Shown here in pieces: positions 26,688 through 37,799 of a stretch of DNA of 50,189 bases (its first letter is position 1; every line of letters begins with the position of its first letter). A program made the position numbers and the translations under genes. The notes under the pieces are model-generated. The model saw nothing but the letters and a program-made list of their open reading frames with translations, did not search any database and was not told the DNA's origin. The DNA comes from Gammaproteobacteria bacterium (lineage in GTDB: Bacteria > Pseudomonadota > Gammaproteobacteria > Nevskiales > Nevskiaceae), in assembly GCA_028871525.1 (NCBI GenBank), contig JAGWMX010000007.1, forward strand, positions 1 through 50,189, read 5' to 3'.

Positions 26688-28610
26688 ATGCGGCTTTACC
26701 GCATCACTTTACCGCCCGCCTTGTCCGCCTCCAGCGACACCCCCATCCCCGCCGATCTGCCGGCTGCGCTCAAGCGCTGGTTCGGCTTCGAGACCTTCCG
26801 TCCCGGCCAGGAAGCGGTGGTGCGCGACGCGCTGGACGGCCGCGATCTGCTGGCGGTGATGCCCACCGGCGGTGGCAAATCGCTGTGTTTCCAACTGCCC
26901 GCCCTGCTGCGGCCGGGCGTGACGCTGGTGGTGTCGCCGCTGATCGCGCTGATGCAGGACCAGGTGCGGCTGCTGGACGGCAACGGCATCGGCTCCACGT
27001 TTTTGAATTCGACGCTGAGCCCAGCGCAGGCCAGCGAACGCGAACGCATGCTGCTGGACGGCGACGTCAGGCTGCTGTACCTGGCGCCTGAGCGGCTGCT
27101 GACGCCCGAGTTCCTGGACGGTTTCCTGCCGCAACTGGCCGCAGGCAGGCGCATCTCGGCGCTGGTGATCGACGAAGCCCACTGCGTATCCGAATGGGGG
27201 CACGACTTCCGTCCGGAATACCGGCGTCTGGCCGAAGTCCGCGAGCGCCTCGGCCAGACGCCATGCTGGGCGTTCACCGCCACCGCCACCGAGCGCGTGC
27301 GCCGCGACATCCTCGCTCAGCTCGGACTGCAGCGGCCGGCGCTGCACGTGGCCAGCTTCAATCGACCGAATCTTTATTACACGGTGCGGCCGAAGACGCA
27401 CGCCAGCTTCGACGAATTGCGCGCGCTGGTCGCCGACGGCGGCAGCGGCATCGTCTATTGCGGCAGCCGACGGCGGGTCGAGGAGCTGGCACAGCGGTTG
27501 TGCGCCGATGGCGTCACCGCGCTGCCTTACCACGCCGGCCTGGAGGCCGGCACCCGGCGTGAACATCAGAACCGTTTCATCCGCGACGATGCCCAGGTGA
27601 TGGTGGCGACGATTGCCTTCGGCATGGGCATCAACAAACCGGACGTACGCTGGGTGCTGCACTACGATCTGCCGCGCACGCTGGAAAGCTATTACCAGGA
27701 ATCGGGCCGCGCCGGCCGCGACGGTGAACCGGCGCGCTGCGTGCTGCTGTTCGGCGTCGGCGACATCCGCGTCGCCGAGTATCTGATCGCCCGCAAGACC
27801 GATCCCGAAACCGGCGCACCGCTGGAAGACGAACAGCGCGTCGCCCGTGCGCAGCTGCGCAGAATGCTCGACTACGCCGAATCCACCGAGTGCCGGCGCG
27901 CGGTGCAACTGCGCTACTTCGGCGAAACGTTCGCACCGCCGTGCGGCGCCTGCGACAACTGCCTTTCGCCGCGGCCGCTGCAGGATTGGACGCGGGAGGC
28001 GCAGCAGTTCCTGTCCTGCGTGGCGCGACTGGCACAGCGCCGCCAGCGCTTCGGTGCCGCCTATGTGATCGAACTGCTGCGCGGTGCGCAGACCGACAAG
28101 GTGCGCCGCTACGGCCATCAGGCGCTGTCCACCTACGGGATCGGCAGCCGACGCAACGTCGACGAATGGCGCCACCTGGCTCGCGGCCTGCTGCACCAGG
28201 GCTTGCTGGACGAGCACGGCGAGAGCTATCCGGTGCTGGCGCTCAACGCCGCCAGCCGCCAGGTGCTGCGCGGTGAACGCCGCGTCGAGCTGCCGGCGCC
28301 GGCGCCGCGCAAGACCAGCGGCGGGCGTCGCCGCGCCGCTGTGGCCATCGATCTGGCGCCCGCAGCCGCGGCGTTGTTCGAACATCTGCGCCGGTTGCGC
28401 AAGCGGCTGGCCGACCGACAATCGGTACCGCCGTATGTAGTGTTCGCCGACGCTGCGCTGCGGGCGATGGCGCAGCGACGTCCGACCGACATCGCCGCTT
28501 TCGCGCAGATTCCCGGCGTCGGCGAGCGCAAGCTGGCGCAGTACGGCGAGGTGTTCACCGACGCGATCCGTGACTTCAGTCGCGGCGACGACAGCGATGC
28601 CGGCGTCTAG
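26688..28610 (+). CDS. recQ: ATP-dependent DNA helicase RecQ
   Basis: 640 residues. Walker A is MPTGGGKS (58-65), the DEAH box DEAH is at 162-165, and the helicase C-terminal motif ESGRAGRDG is present. The RQC zinc region has Cys residues in STECRRAVQLRYFGE and CGACDNC, and an HRDC domain closes the protein (RPTDIAAFAQIPGVGERKLAQYG). It acts in recombination and replication-fork repair. ATG 26688 (MRLYRITLPP) is a few residues longer than usual; the frame remains open upstream inside the divergent gene. Confidence 0.96.
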   Translation: MRLYRITLPPALSASSDTPIPADLPAALKRWFGFETFRPGQEAVVRDALDGRDLLAVMPTGGGKSLCFQLPALLRPGVTLVVSPLIALMQDQVRLLDGNGIGSTFLNSTLSPAQASERERMLLDGDVRLLYLAPERLLTPEFLDGFLPQLAAGRRISALVIDEAHCVSEWGHDFRPEYRRLAEVRERLGQTPCWAFTATATERVRRDILAQLGLQRPALHVASFNRPNLYYTVRPKTHASFDELRALVADGGSGIVYCGSRRRVEELAQRLCADGVTALPYHAGLEAGTRREHQNRFIRDDAQVMVATIAFGMGINKPDVRWVLHYDLPRTLESYYQESGRAGRDGEPARCVLLFGVGDIRVAEYLIARKTDPETGAPLEDEQRVARAQLRRMLDYAESTECRRAVQLRYFGETFAPPCGACDNCLSPRPLQDWTREAQQFLSCVARLAQRRQRFGAAYVIELLRGAQTDKVRRYGHQALSTYGIGSRRNVDEWRHLARGLLHQGLLDEHGESYPVLALNAASRQVLRGERRVELPAPAPRKTSGGRRRAAVAIDLAPAAAALFEHLRRLRKRLADRQSVPPYVVFADAALRAMAQRRPTDIAAFAQIPGVGERKLAQYGEVFTDAIRDFSRGDDSDAGV

Positions 28611-28932
28611 GTCCGCTAGGCTGAAGCTTCCGCTGGACAATGGCAGCCGCCGTGGCCGAGCCGCAACAACCGACACGCCTGATTCTGCGCCTGACAGGAA
28701 TTTGGACTCCAAAGCGCGGCCGGTGGCCGCGGTCAACGAATCCAACAACGACCAGCGGGTGCTGCGGATGGCGCCGGACATGATCGTGGCGCCGCAAATC
28801 TGCGGTGGCGAACTGCTGGCGATGGCGTTGGCCGGCGAACCCGTCACCGGCGAATGCCTGAGGCGATGCCCGCTTACTTCCAGTCGCCGGGGTGGCTGAG
28901 CTGCGGCTCAATGGCCGCCGCGACCACGCAAC
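28611..28932 (+). other. Gap after recQ; no confident gene
   Basis: About 320 bases with no convincing intact gene. One + strand frame reads RMAPDMIVAPQICGGELLAMALAGE (about 28768-28842), which faintly resembles the C-terminal APxxxELLAxLIxGE end of FAD-dependent amine oxidases and could be a remnant, but no flavin-binding motif or start accompanies it. Confidence 0.25.
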
Positions 28933-28961
28933 TTGACATCGGCAAAGGCGCCGGTTATGCT
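28933..28961 (+). promoter_or_regulatory. Sigma-70 promoter of the phasin-like gene
   Basis: TTGACA (28933-28938), a 17-base spacer and TATGCT (28956-28961) form a near-consensus promoter. Transcription should start near 28968, about 47 bases before the ATG. Confidence 0.75.
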
Positions 28962-28988
28962 GCATCGCACAAATGTTGCGCTGCAGCA
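28958..28988. promoter_or_regulatory. 31-bp near-palindrome over the phasin promoter (candidate PhaR-type operator)
   Basis: TGCTGCA (28958-28964) and TGCAGCA (28982-28988) are perfect 7-base arms, extended inward by CGCA/TGCG, giving 11 of 12 matched bases per arm. It covers the -10 end and the predicted transcription start, a position where binding would block transcription. TGC-rich dyads are known binding sites of PhaR regulators at phasin genes, so the assignment is plausible but inferred. Confidence 0.5.
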
Positions 28989-29014
28989 TTGCCGCTCACC
29001 CGCAGGAGTTCAGT

Positions 29015-29509
29015 ATGAGCATCGGAACCGTAGTCAACGACGTCAAAGGCCGCGTCGAAGGTCTGGCCTGCCAGAGCCAGAAGGCCCTTAAATATTCGAT
29101 CGACAGTTTTCGCCACAGTGGCGAGATCGTTCGCGACGGGCTGCAGAGCCTGATCGAGGGTCATACCAGCGCCGCCAAGGAGATCTTCACCTCGGCCAAA
29201 TCCGGCTTCGAAAAAGCGCGCACCGACGGCCTCAAAGCGGTGGTCAGCTCGCCGGTCGACTATCTGCCGCCACGAGACAGCTTCGTCGGCCTGTTCACCG
29301 ACACCGCCACCGTGTTCAGCAAAACCGGCGACCAGCTGCTGCAGACCGCCAAGCACGGCTTTGCCAACGTCAAGGCCGAACTGCGCGGTGAGACTCCGGT
29401 GGTCCACAAGGTCAAGGCCAGTGTCCACAAATCCGGCACCGGCGCGCGCAAGACAGCGCGCAAAACCGCGCGCAGAACCGCCAGGAAGACCGCCGCAGCC
29501 GCCAAGTAG
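29015..29509 (+). CDS. Phasin-like protein with histone-H1-like basic tail
   Basis: 164 residues. Residues 1-135 are helical and amphipathic without cysteine-rich or membrane segments (QKALKYSIDSFRHSGEIV, AAKEIFTSAKSGFEKA, FSKTGDQLLQTAKHGF), in phasin style. The last 25 or so residues are Ala/Lys/Arg repeats (KTARKTARRTARKTAAAAK) like PhaF or AlgP tails that bind DNA. Phasins coat polyhydroxyalkanoate granules; a basic tail can tether them to the nucleoid. AGGAG sits 7 bases before ATG. It is a single-gene unit with its own promoter and terminator. Confidence 0.65.
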   Translation: MSIGTVVNDVKGRVEGLACQSQKALKYSIDSFRHSGEIVRDGLQSLIEGHTSAAKEIFTSAKSGFEKARTDGLKAVVSSPVDYLPPRDSFVGLFTDTATVFSKTGDQLLQTAKHGFANVKAELRGETPVVHKVKASVHKSGTGARKTARKTARRTARKTAAAAK

Positions 29510-29533
29510 GCGCCGAATACCCGCGCGATCGGA

Positions 29534-29559
29534 GGCCGGCCGCAAGGCCGGCCTTTTTT
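29534..29559 (+). terminator. Intrinsic terminator of the phasin-like gene
   Basis: A perfect 8-bp stem GGCCGGCC/GGCCGGCC with loop GCAA is followed at once by six T residues. It starts 24 bases after the stop codon. Confidence 0.92.
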
Positions 29560-29931
29560 ATCCTAAAAACCGCAGTTGGCCGCTGTTTTCGGGAGCGCCG
29601 GGAGGGGCGGCAGCTGACATCGCCGGCGGTTAAGTGCCAATAGCCATGACCCTGATGTGCTGACAGATCAGCTGCCACGGAGTGGCGTTGGGCAACTGCT
29701 CCGCAGTACGCCTGAATCCCTTAGAGTTTGGCCGATACGGCCTGCAATCGGCCGATCGCCTGGCTGGCAAAGGCGTGCAGCGGGGTGATGCGGATCAGGC
29801 GTTGGTTCGCGTGCTCGCTCCGGCGCGCCACCGTTCGGGCACAGGGAACCACGGCTGACGACGCCGGTCGAATGGCCGCCGAACGGCGCCAGCGGCCGAT
29901 ATACTGACGCCAGCTTCAAGAGAACCGATCG
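29560..29931. other. Gap between phasin terminator and lipoprotein gene
   Basis: About 370 bases without a supportable gene. On the - strand two short open stretches look protein-like (one ending SQAIGRLQAVSAKL before a TAA near 29720, another ending TPWQLICQHIRVMAIGT near 29630), but they are in different frames and lack starts and ribosome sites. They may be decayed coding sequence. Confidence 0.3.
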
Positions 29932-30435
29932 ATGAGGCTCGTCCTCCTGTTCGCCGTCACGGCGATGCTTTACGGATGCGCCGGCAAACCACCGCTCGAT
30001 GGCAGCGGCGAATTCGCCCCGAGCACCGAGCTTACGGTCTACAACGCCCTGGACAAGGCACAGGCCAAAACCGATCAGAGCCGCAGCATTCTGACCGCTT
30101 ACGACCGCTTCCGCGTCGGGGTCGAACCGCTCGAACAGGAGCGCAAATCGATCCTGCAGAACTGGCGCACGCTGGACCGCACCGCCCCCCAATTCGATAC
30201 CCGGGCGCGGCAACTGGCCGCCCGCTGGGCGGCGATGGCGCAACGTCAGATTGTCCTGGCCGCCACCTTCGACCGGGCCGTGGCATCGACCTTAACCCAG
30301 CAGCAGTGGCTCGCCTGGCAGAAGTCGATCGAGGATTCGCGCCGCGCCAGGTACCAACGGACGCCGGCCGGCATCAAGGACAGCGACACACCGGGCAGGC
30401 ACCGAAGAGGCGGCGGCGATACGGATGGCGATTGA
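29932..30435 (+). CDS. Predicted lipoprotein of unknown function
   Basis: 167 residues. The signal sequence MRLVLLFAVTAMLYGC has a lipobox LYGC with Cys16, and Ala follows, so it is probably moved to the outer membrane. The mature part is helical and rich in Gln, Arg and Ala (QNWRTLDRTAPQFDTRARQLAARWAAMAQRQI), suggesting a coiled-coil periplasmic protein, and ends in a Gly/Asp-rich tail. I do not recognise a family. Confidence 0.6.
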   Translation: MRLVLLFAVTAMLYGCAGKPPLDGSGEFAPSTELTVYNALDKAQAKTDQSRSILTAYDRFRVGVEPLEQERKSILQNWRTLDRTAPQFDTRARQLAARWAAMAQRQIVLAATFDRAVASTLTQQQWLAWQKSIEDSRRARYQRTPAGIKDSDTPGRHRRGGGDTDGD

Positions 30436-30537
30436 TTTACGCGCCGAATCACTGCATGCCCCATCGTCGTAGGCAACATAAGGTTCCCCACGGACCCTTG
30501 CGGCAGCGGCGACATTGCAGAGCGTTCGCGCCGCGAC

Positions 30538-30840
30538 TCAGCGGCGCCGGCGCGTTCGCGGACGCCGGGGCGGCGGCTCCGCAGCGGGCTCGTCGGCGCT
30601 CTCGTTGGCAGCCCCGGCGGCGCGCGCGCGCGCGCCTTCCAGCAGCCGCTGCAGCGCCGGGTTGCGCCGCAGCGATTCGAGATTGCCTTTCAGGAATGCC
30701 GCGGGGTCGAACTCACCGGCCTGGCTGACCTTGTCGCGCAGGAAGGCAACGACGTCTTCCTGCAGCCCGCCGACATCTGGCAAGCCGAGGAAACGCCGCA
30801 GCTCCTCGGGGCTTAAGTCAACTTCGATCTTGATCTGCAT
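30538..30840 (-). CDS. DUF6489-type small protein
   Basis: 100 residues. It begins MQIKIEVDLSPEELRRFLGLPDV, the signature I associate with DUF6489, then LQEDVVAFLRDKV, and ends in a basic Pro/Arg tail (PPPRRPRTRRRR). Such proteins are small, cytoplasmic and often close to phasin or PHA genes; the function is not known. It follows the MAPEG gene by 10 bases and ends the copD-purC-marC-MAPEG run. Confidence 0.65.
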   Translation of the reverse strand: MQIKIEVDLSPEELRRFLGLPDVGGLQEDVVAFLRDKVSQAGEFDPAAFLKGNLESLRRNPALQRLLEGARARAAGAANESADEPAAEPPPRRPRTRRRR

Positions 30841-30850
30841 CGCCTTGAGC

Positions 30851-31231
30851 CTACGCCGCCAGTACGAACAACCACACCGTGCATACCGCACCGCCGGTCC
30901 ATACCAACGTGCGCAGCGTCGCCCAGCCGGCGACGTAGCAGACGTAATACGCCAGCCGAAAACCGATGAACACCTCGGCGAGCAGATCGACGCGCGATTG
31001 CGGCGCGTGCGTCAGCGTAGCGACGATCACCGCCACGGCGAAAGCCGGAAACACCTCGAAGCTGTTGAGCTGATACCAGTGCGCGCGTTTTTGCCAGCCG
31101 GAGAGCCGTTCCAGCCACTCGCGCGGGTTGCTGTTCGCACGCGGCGGCATGCGGCCGCCGATTTTGGCGGACAAGGTGCCAAGGTACGGCAACAGCGCGG
31201 CGATCAGCACGCACCAGAACGCAGTGGTCAT
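30851..31231 (-). CDS. MAPEG family membrane protein
   Basis: 126 residues with four hydrophobic helices. Family features include AFWCVLIAALLPYLGTLSAK at the N-terminus, RAHWYQLNSFEVFPAFAVAVIVA (Asn and Glu in helix 2), and FRLAYYVCYVAGWATLRTLVW. Bacterial MAPEG proteins are glutathione-linked or orphan membrane proteins; the substrate cannot be predicted. ATG 31231 gives the usual N-terminus; the frame is open 14 codons further up. Confidence 0.82.
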   Translation of the reverse strand: MTTAFWCVLIAALLPYLGTLSAKIGGRMPPRANSNPREWLERLSGWQKRAHWYQLNSFEVFPAFAVAVIVATLTHAPQSRVDLLAEVFIGFRLAYYVCYVAGWATLRTLVWTGGAVCTVWLFVLAA

Positions 31232-31285
31232 CGGCCAATCCCCTATGCGGTCATCGACACTGGCGCGCAGCATAGCGCGGCGACG

Positions 31286-31879
31286 CTAGCGCTGCAGCAC
31301 CAGATAGTGCGACATGCCGGTCATCAGCATCTCCACCGCGATGGTGACCAGCACCAAGCCCATCAGCCGCTCGATGGCGATCAGTCCGCGCTCGCCGAGC
31401 CAGCGACGCAGACCGCTGGCGGCCAGGATGATCGCCGCGCTGACCGTCCAGGCGATAAGAATCGCCAGCAGCCAGTCGACCCAGCGCTGCGGCTCGCGGC
31501 TCATCAGCAGCAATACGGTGGCCAGCGCCGACGGTCCGGCGACGTAGGGGATCGCCAGCGGCACGATGAACGGCTCGGAGTCGATCCCCTCCTCCAGCGG
31601 CCGGTCGCGCGACGGGAAGATCATGCGCAGCGCGATCAACAGCAGGATCACGCCGCCGGCGATGCCCAGCGCCGGCTCGGTCAGGCCGAGAATGCGCATC
31701 GCGTACTGACCGAGGAACAGGAACAGCACTAGCGCCAGCAGCGCGATCAGCAGCTCGCGCACGATGACCCGGCGCTGGCGCTGTGCCGATACATGGCGCA
31801 GCGCCGACAGAAAGAACGGGATATTACCGAGCGGATCCATGACCAGGAACAGCAGCACCGCGGCCGAGGTCAGCGTCAT
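31286..31879 (-). CDS. MarC family inner-membrane protein
   Basis: 197 residues with six helices. The typical opening AAVLLFLVMDPLGNIPFFL and the motif FIVPLAIPYVAGPSALATVLLL identify the MarC/UPF0056 family, once linked to multiple antibiotic resistance but of uncertain function. Its ATG lies 3 bases after the purC stop on the same strand, which shows co-transcription. Confidence 0.9.
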   Translation of the reverse strand: MTLTSAAVLLFLVMDPLGNIPFFLSALRHVSAQRQRRVIVRELLIALLALVLFLFLGQYAMRILGLTEPALGIAGGVILLLIALRMIFPSRDRPLEEGIDSEPFIVPLAIPYVAGPSALATVLLLMSREPQRWVDWLLAILIAWTVSAAIILAASGLRRWLGERGLIAIERLMGLVLVTIAVEMLMTGMSHYLVLQR

Positions 31880-31882
31880 CGT

Positions 31883-32764
31883 CTAGACACCAGTGAGCAG
31901 GCGCTGCGCCTCGCGGTATTTATCGGCGGTGCGCGTCACCACCTCGTCCGGCAGCCACGGGCCGGGCGCGGTCTTGTTCCAGGGAAGGCGCTCCAGATAG
32001 TCGCGGACGTACTGTTTGTCAAAGCTCGGCGGACTGGCGCCGGGTTGCCACGATTCCGCCGGCCAGAAACGCGACGAATCCGGTGTCAGCACCTCGTCGA
32101 TCAGGTACAGCGTACCGGCGGCGTCGACACCGAACTCGAACTTGGTGTCGGCGATGATGATGCCGCGCGCCAGCGCGTAGTCGGCCGCCTCGCGGTACAG
32201 ACGCAGCGTGGCATCGCGAATCTTCGTTGCCAGTCCGGCGCCCACCAGCCGCTCGACCTCGGCAAAACTGATGTTCGGGTCGTGCTCGCCGACGCTGGCC
32301 TTGAACGCCGGCGTGAAGATCGGCTCCGGCAATTTGTCAGCCTGGCGCAGACCGACCGGCAGAGCGATGCCGCAGACCGCGCCGGAACGCTGATAGTCCT
32401 TCCAGCCGGAGCCGATCAGGTAGCCGCGCGCCACCGCCTCGATCGGCAGCGCCCTGAGCCGCCGCGCCACCACCGCGCGCCCCTCGCACTGTGCCAGTTC
32501 TGCGGCCGTCAGCCGCTCACGCAGGTCGAAGCGCAGTTCGTGGTTGGGAATGCGTGCGGCGAAGCGCTGCATCCAGAAGCGCGTCAACGCGGTCAGCACC
32601 GTGCCCTTGCCGGGGATCGGCCGCGGCATCACCACATCGAATGCCGACAACCGGTCGCTGGTGACAATCAGCAGTTTGTCGTCGTCCAGCGCATAGAGAT
32701 CGCGCACCTTGCCGCGGTGGACCAGCGGCAGACTGCCGATCTTCGACTCGAACAGCGCATCCAT
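31883..32764 (-). CDS. purC: SAICAR synthetase
   Basis: 293 residues, the longer PurC type. [28 protein letters not shown] at the N-terminus, [15 protein letters not shown] and [10 protein letters not shown] are family blocks for ATP, CAIR and aspartate binding. It makes SAICAR in purine synthesis. ATG 32764 gives the usual N-terminus; a TTG at 32782 overlaps the stop of the preceding gene. Confidence 0.96.
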   Translation of the reverse strand: MDALFESKIGSLPLVHRGKVRDLYALDDDKLLIVTSDRLSAFDVVMPRPIPGKGTVLTALTRFWMQRFAARIPNHELRFDLRERLTAAELAQCEGRAVVARRLRALPIEAVARGYLIGSGWKDYQRSGAVCGIALPVGLRQADKLPEPIFTPAFKASVGEHDPNISFAEVERLVGAGLATKIRDATLRLYREAADYALARGIIIADTKFEFGVDAAGTLYLIDEVLTPDSSRFWPAESWQPGASPPSFDKQYVRDYLERLPWNKTAPGPWLPDEVVTRTADKYREAQRLLTGV

Positions 32765-32778
32765 ACTCAATACGGCAC

Positions 32779-33231
32779 TCAATACGGCGCCCGGCCGCCG
32801 GCGGCGGCGATCAGCACGAGCAGCCCAAGCAGCAGGTTGACGGCTATCAGCACGCGAATCTGACCCAGCGCCTTGCCAGCCGCGGCGACATCCCTATTGG
32901 CGATCCCGCGCCGCAGGCGGCGGAAGGGCGCGAAGAACACATGGGCGAACAGCAGCATCATCAGCACTCCGAGACCGATCATCGCGTGTACGTAGGGATT
33001 GACCGCGCCCATGCCGCCGAGCACGCGAACCATGTAGATGCCGCTGGCCAGAAGCACCGCGACCGCCGCCCACACCCACGGGAAAAAGCGCGACAAGGTC
33101 TCCACCCACAAGCGCGCCCGAAGCGGCGGCTCCAAGCGGCCGGCGGCCGGCCGCAGGCACAGCCACGCGAAGAACATGCCACCGACCCAGATCACGGCAA
33201 ACAGCAAGTGCAGCAGCAGCGCGATGGCCAT
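32779..33231 (-). CDS. CopD-like inner-membrane protein
   Basis: 150 residues with four helices. The opening [22 protein letters not shown] with a conserved His in helix 1, the block [20 protein letters not shown], and [22 protein letters not shown] in helix 3 are typical of the CopD/DUF2269-like group, linked to copper or haem. No role is established. It is the first gene of the purC run and lies downstream of katG on the same strand, separated by the katG terminator. Confidence 0.75.
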   Translation of the reverse strand: MAIALLLHLLFAVIWVGGMFFAWLCLRPAAGRLEPPLRARLWVETLSRFFPWVWAAVAVLLASGIYMVRVLGGMGAVNPYVHAMIGLGVLMMLLFAHVFFAPFRRLRRGIANRDVAAAGKALGQIRVLIAVNLLLGLLVLIAAAGGRAPY

Positions 33232-33287
33232 CGATCGATCCCGTCCGAGCAGGCACACACTCTATGCAAACCACCCCGGTGGCGCCA

Positions 33288-33322
33288 GCAAAAAGGGCGC
33301 GATTCTCGCGCATCGCGCCCTT
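33288..33322 (-). terminator. Intrinsic terminator of katG
   Basis: An 11-bp perfect stem (33293-33303 with 33312-33322, AAGGGCGCGAT/ATCGCGCCCTT) and an 8-base loop lead, on the - strand, into a run of five T residues. It lies about 27 bases after the katG stop codon. Confidence 0.88.
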
Positions 33323-33348
33323 AAGCCGCTGTAGCGGCCCGACTGGCG

Positions 33349-35661
<2,313 letters not shown>

Positions 35662-35726
35662 TCAAACGCAGCAGTGAGCTCCGGTATCTGGAATAATCCC
35701 TGCGCAGCCACGCCCGGTGAATTCTC

Positions 35727-36419
35727 ATGCCGCGTCAGCCCGCCGTGATCGCCCCTTCGATCCTGTCCGCCGACTTCGCTCGCTTAGGTGAAGAGGTCGA
35801 GGCGGTGCTCGCGGCCGGCGCCGAGTGGATTCACTTCGACGTGATGGACAACCACTACGTGCCCAACCTCACCGTCGGTCCGATGGTGTGCGAGGCGCTG
35901 CGCAAGCGCGGAGTCAAGGCCCACATCGACGTGCACTTGATGGTCGAGCCGGTGGACGCCCTGGCGCAGAGGTTCGCCAAGGCCGGCGCCACGTCCATCA
36001 CCTTCCACCCCGAGGCCACGCGCCACATCGACCGCTCGCTGGCCGCGATCCGCGATGCCGGCTGCCAGACCGGACTGGTGTTCAACCCGGCCACGCCGCT
36101 GGATCATCTCCGCTACGTGATGGACAAGGTGGATATCGTGCTTGTGATGTCGGTCAATCCCGGCTTCGGCGGCCAGAGCTTCATCACCGGCGCCCTGACC
36201 AAGCTCAAGCAGGCGCGCGAACTGATCGATGCGTACACCGAGGAGCACGGTGGCGAGATCCGGCTGGAGATCGACGGTGGCGTCAAGACCGACAACATCG
36301 GCAGCATCGCCGCCGCCGGTGCGGATACTTTCGTCGCCGGCTCGGCGATCTTCGGCGCCGGAGACTATGCCCGAACGATCAAGGCGATGCGGGAGGCGAT
36401 TGCGTCGGCGATCCGCTGA
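35727..36419 (+). CDS. rpe: Ribulose-phosphate 3-epimerase
   Basis: 230 residues. [17 protein letters not shown], the metal-binding [21 protein letters not shown] and [13 protein letters not shown], and the second catalytic aspartate in LEIDGGVK are all intact in a TIM-barrel of normal length. It interconverts ribulose 5-phosphate and xylulose 5-phosphate. The + strand gene is divergent from katG. Usual partners gph and trpE do not follow; a 340-base gap does. Confidence 0.97.
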   Translation: MPRQPAVIAPSILSADFARLGEEVEAVLAAGAEWIHFDVMDNHYVPNLTVGPMVCEALRKRGVKAHIDVHLMVEPVDALAQRFAKAGATSITFHPEATRHIDRSLAAIRDAGCQTGLVFNPATPLDHLRYVMDKVDIVLVMSVNPGFGGQSFITGALTKLKQARELIDAYTEEHGGEIRLEIDGGVKTDNIGSIAAAGADTFVAGSAIFGAGDYARTIKAMREAIASAIR

Positions 36420-36759
36420 TCCGCCAGAACGTAGCCGGGCGGCCCGACGATGCCCGCACGCGGAACCCTGCAGCTGTTGTGCCCCTCCCAAGGTCGGTTT
36501 GCGGAAAACACGCTGCCATAAACTGGTGAGTGCTGGCTGTCAGTCGCGCAGAGGAGGCGTCGGCGTGGGAGAGCCGGAATACCGGTTAGCAGTGTGGCGA
36601 CGCCGCAGGGATGTGATCATTGCGGTGAGCCGCTAACGGCTGGGGCAACATTGGCCGCAAATTCCGGCGGGCGCGTTCCTGGTCGTCTGGCTGCTGGCCG
36701 CCTGGCGCCCTCGTTATCCACAAGCATTGATCTGCATCAACAACACCCGCCGGGCCGTT
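36420..36759. other. Gap between rpe and alcohol dehydrogenase
   Basis: 340 bases in which I see no supportable gene, tRNA or clear terminator. Short + strand frames (for example EYRLAVWRRRRDVIIAVSR near 36575-36635) lack context. Confidence 0.4.
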
Positions 36760-37755
36760 CTACATCGCCAGAACCGCTGCGCCGGTGATCCGCCCGCGCC
36801 GCAGATCGTCCAGCGCCTCGTTGGCTTGCGCCAGCGGATACGCGTGCACGCTGGTGACGACCGGAACGCGCGGCGCCAGATCCAGGAACTCACGGGCATC
36901 CTGGCGCGTGAGGTTGGCGACGCTGGCGATGCTGCGCTCGCCCCACAGGATCGAGTACGCAAAGCTAGGGATATCGCTCATGTGAATACCGCCGCAGACG
37001 ACACGGCCCCCCTTGCCGACGGCGCGCAACGCCGCGGGCACCAGCTCGCCGGCGGCGGCGAAGATGATTGCGGCGTCCAGCGGCGACGACGGGGTCTGGT
37101 CCGAGCCGCCGGCCCAGACGGCACCGAGGCTGCGCGCGAAATCCTGGGCCCGCCGGTCGCCCGGACGGGTGAACGCGTAGACTTCACGCTGCTGCCAGAC
37201 GGCCACCTGGGTGATGACGTGCGCGGCGGCGCCGAAACCGTAGAGGCCCAGCCGCCCGGCCTCGCCGCACAGGCGCAGGCTGCGGTAACCGATCAGTCCC
37301 GCGCACAACAGCGGCGCCACCGCCAGATCGTTGTAGCCGTCAGGCAGCGGGAAAACGTAGCGAGCGTCTGCGACGCAATGGCTCGCATAGCCGCCGTCGA
37401 TCTGATAGCCGGTGAAGCGCGCTTCGTCACAGAGGTTTTCGGCGCCTTGCCGGCAAAAGCGGCAGTGGCCGCAGGTCGAGCCGAGCCATGGCACGCCGAC
37501 CCGCCGACCGACCTGCATGGTGCTGACGCCGGAGCCGACGGCCTGTACCCGGCCGACGATCTGGTGACCCGGAACGATCGGGTAGCGGATATCCGGCAGA
37601 TCCTGGTCGAGCAGGTGCAGGTCAGTGCGGCAGACGCCGCAGGCGGTCACCCGCAGCAGCACCTGACCGACCTCCGGCGCCGTCGGCTCGCGAGTGCGCA
37701 TCACCAGCGGCCCGCCAGGTCGCTCCAGTACCATGGCCTGATAGCTGTCGCTCAT
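36760..37755 (-). CDS. Zinc-dependent alcohol dehydrogenase
   Basis: 331 residues of the medium-chain dehydrogenase family. Catalytic zinc ligands are Cys42 (ACGVCRTD) and His64 (PGHQIVG; a Gln follows where Glu is common). Structural zinc cysteines are in STCGHCRFCRQGAENLC. The NAD-binding loop is GLYGFGAAAH. It resembles the AdhA-like subgroup. The substrate is probably a simple alcohol or aldehyde. It is followed on the same strand, in the opposite sense of reading, by no obvious partner gene. Confidence 0.9.
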   Translation of the reverse strand: MSDSYQAMVLERPGGPLVMRTREPTAPEVGQVLLRVTACGVCRTDLHLLDQDLPDIRYPIVPGHQIVGRVQAVGSGVSTMQVGRRVGVPWLGSTCGHCRFCRQGAENLCDEARFTGYQIDGGYASHCVADARYVFPLPDGYNDLAVAPLLCAGLIGYRSLRLCGEAGRLGLYGFGAAAHVITQVAVWQQREVYAFTRPGDRRAQDFARSLGAVWAGGSDQTPSSPLDAAIIFAAAGELVPAALRAVGKGGRVVCGGIHMSDIPSFAYSILWGERSIASVANLTRQDAREFLDLAPRVPVVTSVHAYPLAQANEALDDLRRGRITGAAVLAM

Positions 37756-37799
37756 TTCCGTCGAAGTATGCGGTGACGGGCGCGCGGCCTGCAGTACGG

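Noticed and set aside
37560-37570. Gln instead of Glu after the zinc-binding His in the alcohol dehydrogenase (GHQ for GHE)
   Set aside because: Variation at this position may occur within the AdhA-like subgroup, and the zinc ligands are intact, so it is not evidence of inactivation.
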